From Verrucomicrobiota bacterium (GTDB lineage: Bacteria > Verrucomicrobiota > Verrucomicrobiia > CAIQCK01): a stretch of 64,000 nucleotides of DNA. The DNA is taken from positions 434,001-498,000 of the forward strand of contig JACRJX010000041.1 in NCBI GenBank assembly GCA_016235595.1, given 5' to 3'. The notes beneath the pieces are model-generated. The model had not been told where the DNA came from and made no database searches. It saw nothing but the letters and a program-made list of their open reading frames with translations. Shown one piece after another: positions 10,036-20,300 of the stretch (position 1 is its first letter; each line of letters starts with the position of its first letter). Made by a program: the position numbers and the translations under genes.

Positions 10036-10779
10036 TTACGTGAACGCTGCGAACAGCGCTCGCATCTCTTCCTCGACCAACGCAGGCTCGGCGAGCGTCT
10101 GGGCAACTTCCTCGCGCAACAAGGCACGATAGCGACGGCGCAGGCGGTGCACCGCAACACGTGCCGCGTCCTCCGAGATGCCCAGCGCGGCAGCGGCTTG
10201 CGGATAGGAAATCGCTGACTTGTCCGCCATCAGCAACGGCTTCAAATACGCGAACGACTCCGTCTTCCCCTCGGCGCCGCACTCGTCGCGCAGTCGGCCC
10301 ACGACGCGCTCCAGCAACGCCACCGCCCACGCGCGGTCGTAGAGTCTGTCCGGGCTGAGGTCATCGCGCAGGTCCAGTTGGTAGCGCGTGTCAGCGTCGC
10401 GCCAGTCGAGCGAGAGATGCATGGCGCGCGCGCCGCGTTTCTGGCGGCCGGAGCGGTCCCATTCGTTGGCGAGGAAATGTTTCAGAGACGCCAGCAGAAA
10501 CGCACGAAACCGGCCACGCTCGCTGCTCAAGCCTTCGAGATAATTCTTCTGGAGGAATCGTTCGAAGAATGCCTGCGTGAGGTCTTCGGCGTCCTCCTTC
10601 GACTGGCCGTGGCGGCGGACGTAGGCGTAAAGCGGATACCAATAGACGCGGCAAAGCTCCTCCAGCGCGACATCGGCCTGGGGTGAGCTTTTGCGCCCCG
10701 CCGCGAGCACATGGGTCCAGCGCGTGGTAACGAACCCCACGTCGGGCGTCGGTGGCGTTGTGTTGGTGCTGGAAGTCAT
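10036..10779 (-). CDS. ECF-type sigma factor (sigma-70 family)
   Basis: The 247-residue product has a sigma region 2 (LEELCRVYWYPLYAYVRR, then EDAEDLTQAFFERFL) and a C-terminal helix-turn-helix region 4 (YPQAAAALGISEDAARVAVH). This directs RNA polymerase to alternative promoters. I chose the ATG at 10779 rather than an in-frame one 84 bp upstream because the downstream choice gives a normal ECF start and avoids a 74-bp overlap with the S41 gene that ends at 10790. It is the last gene of a probable operon GNAT-S41-S41-sigma (14209 to 10036). There is no fused anti-sigma or C-terminal extension, unlike the sigma factor at 23218-24753. Related factors in Planctomycetes and Verrucomicrobia commonly sit near Ser/Thr kinases, and the giant kinase lies about 3.5 kb upstream. 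Confidence 0.88.
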   Translation of the reverse strand: MTSSTNTTPPTPDVGFVTTRWTHVLAAGRKSSPQADVALEELCRVYWYPLYAYVRRHGQSKEDAEDLTQAFFERFLQKNYLEGLSSERGRFRAFLLASLKHFLANEWDRSGRQKRGARAMHLSLDWRDADTRYQLDLRDDLSPDRLYDRAWAVALLERVVGRLRDECGAEGKTESFAYLKPLLMADKSAISYPQAAAALGISEDAARVAVHRLRRRYRALLREEVAQTLAEPALVEEEMRALFAAFT

Positions 10780-10789
10780 ACAGGGAGTG

Positions 10790-12307
10790 TCATCGAGATT
10801 GTCGCTCGGGTATATATGACACGGGTTGCTTGGCAAGTTCCAGTGCGCGAAGGAGGATATCATCCTTCTCTTTGCTCCTCGAATCTCGGACCTGGATGTC
10901 CGGCGGAATTCCGGTCGTTGAATAATCGCGTCCTGTTATTGAAAGCACTGTCGGTTCGGTGCGAAAGAAAATCGTCTTCCCGCCCACCAGCTCCGCCATG
11001 TCTTTGCCGAACAGAGCGCCGGCTGTTTCTTCGCCAACGAGGGTCGCCTTGGAGTTATCGCGCAACGCCATGGCCAGCATCTCCGCCCCACTTGCCGAGT
11101 TCCTGTTCATCAAGAGAATCAGCCGCGCCGCGGTTCGAGCACCCGGGTGGGACGTGAACGCGACGAGGCGACCGTCTCGAAACGCCAGAATCTGAAGCAG
11201 CCTGCCATCGAGGAACATGTCCGCAACGGCATTGGCTTCTTCGGGCCGGCCTCCCACATTGTCCCGCAGATCAAATACGATAACGGCTCTCTGATCGTTC
11301 GTCCGTCCCTGGATCATCCGCTTGACCCTGTCCGCAATGCCGGCCCCTTCAAACGTCGGAAGGGTGATGAGCAGGACGTGGGGCTCGATTTGCCGCGCCT
11401 CCACCCTGACCGCTGACCCAGCGCGCGTGACGTCGAAGGTTAGCATCATGCCGTCGCGCTTTACCGTGAGTCTGGCAACGCTGCCCACCGGCCCTTGGAG
11501 AATCTTGAGCGCGTCCTGTGTTGTGCTGGCTTCCGCCACTCCTTTTCCATTCACAGCAACCACAACATCCCCGTTTCGCACGCCTGCGTCCGCAGCCGGG
11601 CCACCGGACACAAGTTCCACGACAGGCCACCGGTGCAACCTCAAACCGACAAAGCCTCGTTCTTCTGTCGCCGTCTCGCGAGCTTTGGCCATTCTCTTGA
11701 CGTCTTCGATCTGGTCTTTGGAGAGCACCCAGCCTGCGTTTGTGAGAATTCCATTCAACCCCGCATCAATCAACCGGTTTTGATCGGTCGTCGCCGGGGC
11801 AAGCGACACGAACTCTTTGAGAATCGAATCAAAGCTTCCTGTTTGCGAGACAGCTGACACCCATGTTTCCTGTTGAGCCGTTGCGGTCTTGCCGTTCGTT
11901 TGCCGCTCGAACTCCCTGCAGAGTGACTCGACAGTGGCTCGTGCCAATCGCGTGACATCCGGCTTTGGATAGCTTTTGGCAAGCAAGACGGCGAGCGCAT
12001 GATCCAAAGCATTGGGAAACCGGTCGTGAACCGGCTCATCTACCTTCTTCACGAATCTCTCAACGATGGCCTGTTCCTTTCCTGTGAGAAAGACTTCCAC
12101 GGTCTTGCTTGCACTGGAGGTATTATCCGCCAGCCAACCTTGGGTCAAAACCACAGTGTCTTTCCGGATGGGTTGGATATCAGCACTGTTCAACGGCGCG
12201 GCAGCAGCAGCCAGAATAGCAGGCGGTGAAGCTTCGCCGATCCGGCCGGGAAGCAAGAGGAACGCGGCAAACGCGGTCGCCAACATGATTCCCGCGAGCG
12301 TTTTCAT
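10790..12307 (-). CDS. S41 family C-terminal processing peptidase
   Basis: The 505-residue product has a signal peptide (MKTLAGIMLATAFAAFLLL), a helical domain (about 60-210), a PDZ domain (about 215-295, SGGPAADAGVRNGDVVVAVNGK) and an S41 tail-specific protease domain (about 300-495). The expected Ser/Lys dyad is visible: Ser406 in NRNSASGAE and Lys435 in FGKD after LVGEE. The spacing is slightly longer than in CtpA because of a 4-residue insertion before the lysine. It would cut C-termini of exported proteins in the periplasm. The stop codon lies 10 bp upstream of the ECF sigma gene, suggesting co-expression and possibly a role in envelope signalling (inference). A second S41 gene starts 41 bp upstream. 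Confidence 0.9.
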   Translation of the reverse strand: MKTLAGIMLATAFAAFLLLPGRIGEASPPAILAAAAAPLNSADIQPIRKDTVVLTQGWLADNTSSASKTVEVFLTGKEQAIVERFVKKVDEPVHDRFPNALDHALAVLLAKSYPKPDVTRLARATVESLCREFERQTNGKTATAQQETWVSAVSQTGSFDSILKEFVSLAPATTDQNRLIDAGLNGILTNAGWVLSKDQIEDVKRMAKARETATEERGFVGLRLHRWPVVELVSGGPAADAGVRNGDVVVAVNGKGVAEASTTQDALKILQGPVGSVARLTVKRDGMMLTFDVTRAGSAVRVEARQIEPHVLLITLPTFEGAGIADRVKRMIQGRTNDQRAVIVFDLRDNVGGRPEEANAVADMFLDGRLLQILAFRDGRLVAFTSHPGARTAARLILLMNRNSASGAEMLAMALRDNSKATLVGEETAGALFGKDMAELVGGKTIFFRTEPTVLSITGRDYSTTGIPPDIQVRDSRSKEKDDILLRALELAKQPVSYIPERQSR

Positions 12308-12348
12308 TCTCCTCTCGTTGTTTTGGGCCGGGCTTGTTGTGACGATAA

Positions 12349-13752
12349 TTAGCGAGTGACGCTGGTATTCAGCATCTGCACGGCTTTTTCAAGCACCGCG
12401 TCGCGATTGGGCCGGGCCTCGCGCGAAAACGGCACCTCCACATCGGGAGCAACGCCTTGGGTTTCGATGACGTCACCGTTGGGAGCGAACTCTTTCCACG
12501 ATGGGAGATACACCGTCACACCATTGCCGAGGGCGTGTGGCTTCGGGTTGCCGGAACTGCCATAGGTGCGCTGACCGATGAGCGTGACGGCAGGCGATTG
12601 TTTCATCATCAGGATAAATGACTCGGCCGAACTCATGTTTGCCGGGCCGATCAGGACCGCGACCTTGCCGCCATAGTGCGGACGCCCCGCCGACGGCTCC
12701 AACCAACGCTCGCGGGGCGCGCTGAAACCAGTGGATGATTTTGCATCCAACGTAACAGTCCGCCCATAAAGCACCCGGCGTTCGACGAAGCAACCCGCAA
12801 ACTCGCCGGCGATGCTGTCGCTGCCACCGCTGTTGAGGCGCACATCCACAATGAGCGCCGGCGCACTGCGGAATTCTTCCAACGCTTTGAAGGCCGCCTC
12901 ATAGGGGCCGCGTCCTTGTGTGCGATTCCACGAGTGAATCGCGATGTAGGCCACACGTGGCGCGGCCCAGCCTGTAGCGACCGTCCGGTTCTGTTGCGTC
13001 CATTTCGACACCAACCGCGGCAACAACTCCGGGGCGACATTGCGTGTGACGTTGCGCCGGAACGCCGGCACCGTTTTGCCGTCGACCTCCAGCCAGATGT
13101 GCGAATCGTGCGTCGCAGCGAGCATCTCACCTGCGACAACGGCAAACTCACGCGCCGAGGCCGCCGCTTTCAACCGCGGCTCGAATCGCGGCCAGAGCGA
13201 CGCCCAATCGGCCGTGTGCGTTTCGCGGTGTGAGTAGTGATGTTCAACAGCCTCTCGCAACCGCCGCACCGCTTCGGCGTGATTAGCGGGCGATGCGGCC
13301 GCCGGCGATACCCCGCTTGTAGCCGCCCGTGTCGTGAAACGCAACACCAGCGGCTGCACGGGCACGCCGCCCGCGCTCCTGAAGTTCGCGTGTCGGGCGC
13401 TGTTGATGCCAACGACGTATGGGTGGCCAGGCTCCAATTCCACCGGCAGGACGCACTCGCGGGCGCTGCGCCAAAACGGTTTGCCGCGCAGCTTCGGAAA
13501 CTCAGACCCGCCGCCGGTGAACGACGCCCCGCCGCGATCCATGTCCTGATCGAAGCTCACAACGATTTCTTTCAAGTCCGCCGACACGTCCGTGGTGCCA
13601 TTGACAGGCTGAGTCGCCGTCACCTGCGGCGCGGAGGAGCCAGCGGCAGCGGCTGCGGCGACTGCGCAGACCGAACCGCTCGCACAAAGAAGCACGGCTG
13701 TCAGAATTCCTGGTAACGTCCTCGATTCCCTATTTCTCCAATGGGTATTCAT
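12349..13752 (-). CDS. S41 family peptidase with N-terminal Ig-like domain
   Basis: The 467-residue product has a signal peptide (about 1-37), an SbsA-type Ig-like domain (about 40-140, containing GTTDVSADLKEIVVSFDQDMD) and an S41 protease domain in the C-terminal half. A Ser in NMSSAESFI fits the nucleophile. The region that carries Lys in CtpA-type enzymes reads TYGSSGNPKP, with no Lys at the usual place. A His in ATHDSHIW is where tricorn/IRBP-type S41 enzymes place theirs, so a Ser-His type active site is more likely than Ser-Lys. The ATG at 13752 gives the signal peptide and overlaps the upstream GNAT gene by 23 bp; a start 30 bp further upstream is possible. It is a middle gene of the GNAT-S41-S41-sigma operon. 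Confidence 0.87.
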   Translation of the reverse strand: MNTHWRNRESRTLPGILTAVLLCASGSVCAVAAAAAAGSSAPQVTATQPVNGTTDVSADLKEIVVSFDQDMDRGGASFTGGGSEFPKLRGKPFWRSARECVLPVELEPGHPYVVGINSARHANFRSAGGVPVQPLVLRFTTRAATSGVSPAAASPANHAEAVRRLREAVEHHYSHRETHTADWASLWPRFEPRLKAAASAREFAVVAGEMLAATHDSHIWLEVDGKTVPAFRRNVTRNVAPELLPRLVSKWTQQNRTVATGWAAPRVAYIAIHSWNRTQGRGPYEAAFKALEEFRSAPALIVDVRLNSGGSDSIAGEFAGCFVERRVLYGRTVTLDAKSSTGFSAPRERWLEPSAGRPHYGGKVAVLIGPANMSSAESFILMMKQSPAVTLIGQRTYGSSGNPKPHALGNGVTVYLPSWKEFAPNGDVIETQGVAPDVEVPFSREARPNRDAVLEKAVQMLNTSVTR

Positions 13753-14209
13753 ATTCGATCTCGTCCTCAATGGGCGTGCCATCGCCGTCGTGCATCGGTA
13801 TCTCAGGCTTCAGGCGGCGCGCAGCAGTGACCGCACCCCGATGAACCGCGACCCGATTCCAACCGAGCGCCTCAAAAAACTGCCGGGCAGAGCGGTTGTT
13901 GTTTGTGGTCACAAGCCAGAGACACATGCATCCACGCGCGTGCGCAACCGATGCCATCTCCGACAATAACCGGCGTCCAATCCCCTGGCGCTGACGAAGC
14001 GCAATGAGGGCAACGACCTCGCATCGAGCGCCCACGATGTTATAGCAGAGCAACCCGAGCTTCCCGCCATCTTGCTCAAACACCAATCCTGGCAAAGAAC
14101 GCGTATCATGACGGATTCCACGAGAGACGATTCCCGACGTGCCAAAGTGTTGTGCCACGACAGTCGTTACCCACTCTCGATCTGACTCCGTAATAGTGTG
14201 CGTTTTCAT
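13730..14209 (-). CDS. GNAT family N-acetyltransferase
   Basis: The 159-residue product is a single GNAT domain. The acetyl-CoA-binding motif A is visible as ALRQRQGIGRRLLSEM (Q/R-x-x-G-x-G/A), followed by VTTNNNRSARQFFEALGW, the typical motif B with the N-x-x-A-x-x-F-Y/F-E pattern. It would transfer an acetyl group from acetyl-CoA to an amine; the substrate is unknown. The C-terminus is rich in acidic residues. It is the first gene of the operon leading through two S41 proteases to an ECF sigma factor and overlaps the next gene by 23 bp, which supports translational coupling. Confidence 0.88.
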   Translation of the reverse strand: MKTHTITESDREWVTTVVAQHFGTSGIVSRGIRHDTRSLPGLVFEQDGGKLGLLCYNIVGARCEVVALIALRQRQGIGRRLLSEMASVAHARGCMCLWLVTTNNNRSARQFFEALGWNRVAVHRGAVTAARRLKPEIPMHDGDGTPIEDEIEYEYPLEK

Positions 14210-14312
14210 TTGGACGCTGCAAGCAGGATTCTCAAGCGCCTCTCTCCTTTCATCATTTGGCTGGCAGACGATGGCAGCGACCCAGCCGCATCATCTCCAT
14301 GCCGGCGGCCGC

Positions 14313-17300
14313 CTACCAGCCGAGCCGGTCCACTTCCGCTCGCAGCTTTTCCTGCTGCGCGGGGGTGAAGGCCGCCAGCGCCTTATCGGTCATCTCGCAA
14401 TAGATTTGCTGGGGCTGGTCGAAATATTCGGTCTCGATGGCGCGCAGAGCGGCGCACTGCGGTTCCGTCAACTCGATCAGGCCATGTACACTCCCGTCAC
14501 GCAGTGCACCCCGCAGCGAAGAAACGACCTGGTTCTCAAACGCGATTTCCTTGAAGGCGACCCACTGCTGGGGCGTGAGCGCCGCTTCGATCTGCTTGCG
14601 GAGGTCCGCCTTTTCCTGCCGGCGCTTCCCGGCGATGGCCTGGAACCCCTTCTCGTCCCCCGGGGCGAGCTTCTGCTCCTGCATCTGGAATTCGCCGAGC
14701 GTCGTCCGATGCGCGTTGACAATCTTCCGCACGCGCTGGCGCTGCGTGGCGGTAAGACCCAATTCCTCGGCCGCTCCGCTGTCAGGCAAGCGCGACGGCA
14801 GCATGGGATACGGAAAGCTCGCGCAGCTGGCTTCGGGATTCTTGTCGGACGAGTATTGCCGGCGGAGTTCCGCCTGTTGTTGCGGCGTTAGCACGGCCAT
14901 CATCTTCTGGACCTTTCCCCGGACCATGGCGCGCAGCCGGTGTTGCTTTTCTTTGCGGAACTGACGCTCCAGGACGGATAACTGGTCTTGCTGATCCTGG
15001 GGCACGCCCAGCCGCTGCAAAACCCCCGGCTCGAACATCACGCCGCTGCCAAAGGCGAAGGTGCGGAAGGTCAACTCCTTCAGGGCGCGCAACTGTTCGG
15101 ACTTGAAGACCGCTTCGATTTCCCGGCGGGTATCGCTCCATTGCCGCTCCAGTTTGACGATCAACTCTTTGGAGAACGGCAGCTTGTCTCCCATGCTGGT
15201 TGGCCGCACGAGTCCGGAACGCGCTTTGACGGCTTGTGCGGCCAGATCCTTATACTCGGCCGTCTCGGTATCGGCCAGTTCCTTGCCGGCGATCTGCCGG
15301 CGCGCGGGCCAGTATCGGGCCGAGATTTCCTGCAACCGGGTTCGCTGCTCAGGCGAAAGTTTCAGCGCCTGTTGGACCGACGGCTGCCACAACAACTGAT
15401 AAGCCGGCAGATCAATCGCCCCGGGCAGGACGATATTGACCAGCGGCTCCGACGCGGGATGATCCATGCTGACGTCCTCGCGGCTTTGCCAGCGAGAGAG
15501 CGTGCGCGCCCCGTAAAAGTCCGAAAAGCCCTCCCCGGGCCGAGAAAGAACGACCGTGTAGGCAGCCGGGATCACGCTGCATTGCTTGTCGTATTCGTTG
15601 TAAGCCAGTGGTTCGCCGTCGTTGCCAATCCAGGTGTGGCGGCTGCGGACGAGATGAAACCTCTCGTCCGGCGGCACGCTGAAGGCGGCGAGTTCTTGCT
15701 TCTCCAGCATCGACGGTTCGTCCTCAGGTGTCTTGGCGCGCTCGTTGCGGATTTTTTCCAATTGCTTCCAGGCCGCGTCCGCGTGCCGCGCAAACGCCTC
15801 CCGCGTGTCATCGGCGGTGGGGAAGCGGTCTTCGCCCAGGTTTTTCCACTCGCCGTCAATCCGCCCGAACGTCCGCCCGCTGAACGGGTGGCGGTCCTTG
15901 CCCGGCGGAAGCGGCAAATACGTGATCACGCTCGCCAAGTCATCGCGCCACGTCAACACCTCCACGATGCGCGAGTCCGCAACGGCCTTCTGGTAAACGG
16001 CCATGCCGTTGGGATCGCGCTTTTCGAGTCCACAAAGCGAACGCTCCACTTCGTCCCGTCTTAACGCCAACCCGCTTAAATCGGAGAGTGCCTCCGCATC
16101 CGCGCGGGTGACGGCCCGCTGCCACGCGGCGCAGGCGGTCTCGGGTGTCGAGAGGTCGGCGGTATCCGGGAAATCGCGCACGGGCTTGTCCACGCTGCGC
16201 CGCTGCACGGCGGGCGACGGCTTCCCCCCCTTGGACGCGTTGAGCGCATCCACGATTGCCTTGGCCTCGGCGGCGGTGAACTGGCCGGCGATGACGGCTT
16301 TGTCGCGAATCACCGACATGACCGTCGGCGCGGAGAGCACCTTGCCGTTGAAGATTACCGCGAGGCGCTTGCCGATGTTCGCACCGGTGATCTGGGCGAA
16401 CCGTTTCCCGCCAGCTTCGTTGAAGTCAACCTCCACCGACACGCCACGCTCTGGCGAGACCACCACGGAGGCGCGAGCCACGGCGGATTCATCGAGCAGA
16501 ATTTCCCTGCGAACGTGTAGTGGTTGGTTGTTGCCCGGATCGGCAAGTGTGTCGGTGGGCGCGGTATCACTGGCGTCGGCCACGAGACGGAATTGTAGGC
16601 GCGGCAACGGCTTTGCCTCGGCACGAGAAGCGGTCTGCTTGCTCTCTCTCTCCAGCCGCACTGCGATCGGCAGCGGCTGGCCGGTTTCAGAATTGAACTC
16701 GCCGATGACATACGAACCATCCGCTTCGGGTGCTGGCGTGCCCGGGCGAAACACAATCTTCCCAAGCATTGGACCCGGCGGGCCATCAAGTCTATAGGAC
16801 GCATAGATGCCATGCCTGCTTTTGACGACCCAATTGACACCGCGTACAAACCAACCTCTCTCGATCGTGACATCAAACAGGGTGTCGAGATACAGATATC
16901 CGGGCGTCCAACGATTGGTCATCGTACCGAACGTGAAAATCATCCCCTCACCATTAAAATTGCGTTGTTTGACGACCGCCTTATCCGCGCTGACCACCAC
17001 GCTTTCGATCTCCGGCAAGTCGGCACTCGCCTGCGGCACAGGCGACGGCTTCAAGTTCTCCGGCCACTTCACCGTAAACCGGACATTGCCCAGTTGTTCG
17101 TTGCCGGTGACTTCCCAATGGCCATCGCCGACGGGGCGCGCGTTCAACGTGCCTTTGATGTTCACCCAAACGTTGCTGCCGCCCACGCTGCGCAACTCCT
17201 GCGGATTGGTCAGTATGATATCAGCCCGCGTCCAATCCTGCGCCACAACAACCTTGAGGTGGTCGCAACGCACATGGAAACCCTCCAACTTCTTCGGGGT

Positions 17301-20300
17301 CTCCACGCGGAGCACCGCTTCAATCCTCTCCAGATAGACCCGATTACGCTGTTCAACTCGGGCGCGTCCATCCTTCAGACCCGCGACGACGCCAAACACA
17401 CAAGAAGCGACGAGGCTACCCGGCCCCACCAAGAACGGCAGCACCGCCGCCACGATCACCGCCGTTTTGCCAGCGCCCGACTTCCAGCCGATGATGCCCA
17501 ACACGATGGCAGCCAGTTCACACAGGCTGGTGATGCCAATGACGCCGAGCCACAACGATATTGCGGGCGGTGTTTGCGGCGCCACCCCCATAGCGATCAG
17601 CATCGCGGGCAAGATCAGCCCGCCAAGGCACAGGCAGAGCGCCAGCCGCCCCATGCGCTGCGGTTTGTCACCTTTCTTTCCAAACCAGACTGACAACACA
17701 ATAATGACAAGCGCAGTCGCCCCCGCAACCAACACCATGATCTTGTATGCCATGGATTGCTCCGTCTGTTGCTGACTCCAAAGGACTTCTGGCGCTGCCT
17801 GGGATGGTGCTGGCATGGGAGTCGTTTGAGATTGGGCATCTTGCGCGATGGGCTTCTGGACCACCTTGACAGAAACGAAATTTTTACCTGAAAGCCAGAT
17901 TCCCTTGCAGAGGCCCAAGCCGACGTTGCCCTTTTCCGCAAGATACGGGAAGTTGGGCAAGCCCGCGCTGGCCACAATCCACGCGCGGTTGCCAGGGGCG
18001 CCTTTTCTGTAACGATATCCCCAGCCGCTTTTTGACTTTTGATAACCTGCCGCGCCTTCTTGCGCCGTCTTTGCTGTGGCGAATGGGTCCGCCGGCAATT
18101 CACTGAAATATTGCGGCACAAGTTGGTCGAGTGTATCCGGCAGTTGGCCATCATGCTCGTCCGCAAATCTTTCGAGAGATGTCCACAGCAACATGAAGTC
18201 GCGCGTTACCTGCTCCAACTTCTCACGATCCTCTGCCGACAGCTTGCGATAGGCATCGGATTTTCTAAAGTCATAGGAACCCACAATGATCGCAGGTGGC
18301 GAATTGGTCTGGGAAGAGGTTGCGCCGGCCGGGATGGCGGCCGGCATGCCGGTTTGCGAAGCTTCGACTTCAGCTACGCGCAACTCGGCTTGCCGCAGTT
18401 CGACGGCATTCTTGGCCGCCTGATAGTCAGGGGCAGCCATGACTCCCCCCTTGAAGAGTGCCTCGGCATGTTGAAGCTGACGTTGCGCTGCTGCCAGCCG
18501 CACTCGAGCGACTTGCACGGGGTCGCCGGTGATCTCGGCTTCCAGCAATTCCACCTTGTCTTTCGCCGCTTGAAACTCCGGAAACGCAAGCGTACCTGTC
18601 TTGAACCGTGCCTCGGACAAAAGCAGGGCCTCCCGGGCTTGACGAAGCTGCACACGCAGCACCTCGAGTTTGGCATTCGCCAGAGTTTTCGTTGCAGACG
18701 GTTTCTCCACCCGAACCGTGATTGGCGATGGCAAACCGCTGTCGGGGCGAAACTCGCCGATGACATACGCGCCGTCCGGTTCAGACGACAGCGTGCCTTC
18801 GCAAAACACGATCCGGCCCTGCTGCTCCGTCATGGGACCAACACTGTTGCCACCGGCGGTAAAGAGCACGTTGCCGCGCGGATCCTTGATGGTGCAGTTG
18901 AAGCCGCGTCCCCACATCGGGCGTTCGATGGTGGCAGTAAACGGAGAATCCTTGAGGAAGCAGCTAAGATGTCCCTTCCCTACCCCGATGACGAATCGCG
19001 CGCCCGTTGAGCCGCATCCCTCGATGACGACTCTTCTGTGATGTACCACAACGCTGGAGATTGTCGGAAAGGCGTTGGGCGTTGGCGGCACGCGAGGATG
19101 TGCAGGCAACGGAGCCGCGACCCGGGTATTGAAGATCACTTTGCCAACGACGCTGGAAACCGGAACTGACTGAGGTGGCACGTTTCCACGCCCAACCTGA
19201 AGCGTGCCGTTTGCCGGACCTGCTTGGGCCACACGCCCGAGCATTGCCTTGCTGCCGGCCCGGTAGACAACAATATCGCCGGGCGAGTAGGTGCGAGCCA
19301 GCTTGGAAACCCAGACATAGCTTTGCTGCGGAATCTCCGGGGCAACGACATCGGACGCCGCATAATAGGGAACAACAACCCACGTGCGCACTGCCAGGGC
19401 GACAGCCACACCCACCAGAATCCCCCAGAATAACCTAGGTCCGCGATGCTGCGCGCTGGCGACGGCTTCTGGTCTCCAACCGGACAATTGATCCAACGGC
19501 ATCGTCCAACCTCGAATCAAGGAGAATGCCAGTTTAAGCAACAGGAGGAGGGTCAAAACGGCGATGATAAATGCGCCAGCCTGCACAAACCACAGCACCG
19601 CGAGAATCACTCCAATTCGAAGCAGCGCAATCCGAACCACTGGCCAGTGAATCACCCGCTGCCCCTCTCGTTGAACAACGAGTGACAGCCGTGGTTTGCC
19701 CGGAGCGCGCCAGACATGTCGGAGGATCAACCAACCCACCACGATTGCTATGGCAATCCATACCGCAATCCGGGCCATGTCGGCCACTGAGTAGCTGTCA
19801 ACCAAACCGGTCGCAGAGATCGTCCGCGTCCAAGCCCAGGTGAGCACCGTCACGCCAACGGCCATGACAGCCGCCATGACCATCACCAGCAACGCACCGA
19901 CGATTTTTCTCGCCGTGCTGACCTTGGCTGCCGGCGCGGCTGCGGGTCGTGCCGCATCGCTGGCCCCCAGTTTTAGCGCCGCTATGCGCATGAGGACGCA
20001 TACCGCCATCAACCCGAACACCCACGGCAATTCGCGGGGTTGGAACATCGGCCAAGGTTCCTCCGTCAGCAGCCAAAGCATCAGGGCAATGGCGAGATTG
20101 ACGCCCAACACCGCCAGTCCGAGCGTCCCGCAGAACAGCAACACGTCCGGCCAGTGGAGACGCCGCCAGACTTCTCCGGTTGCCACCGCGGGCTGTGCGG
20201 CCGCCCCCGCCGTTGGTGTCCCGCCTTGAGGCGGCCTCGGTTCCGGCCCGGTTGAAGCCGGGACACTAACAGCCGATGGCGCAGGCGGCGTTGCCGGAAC

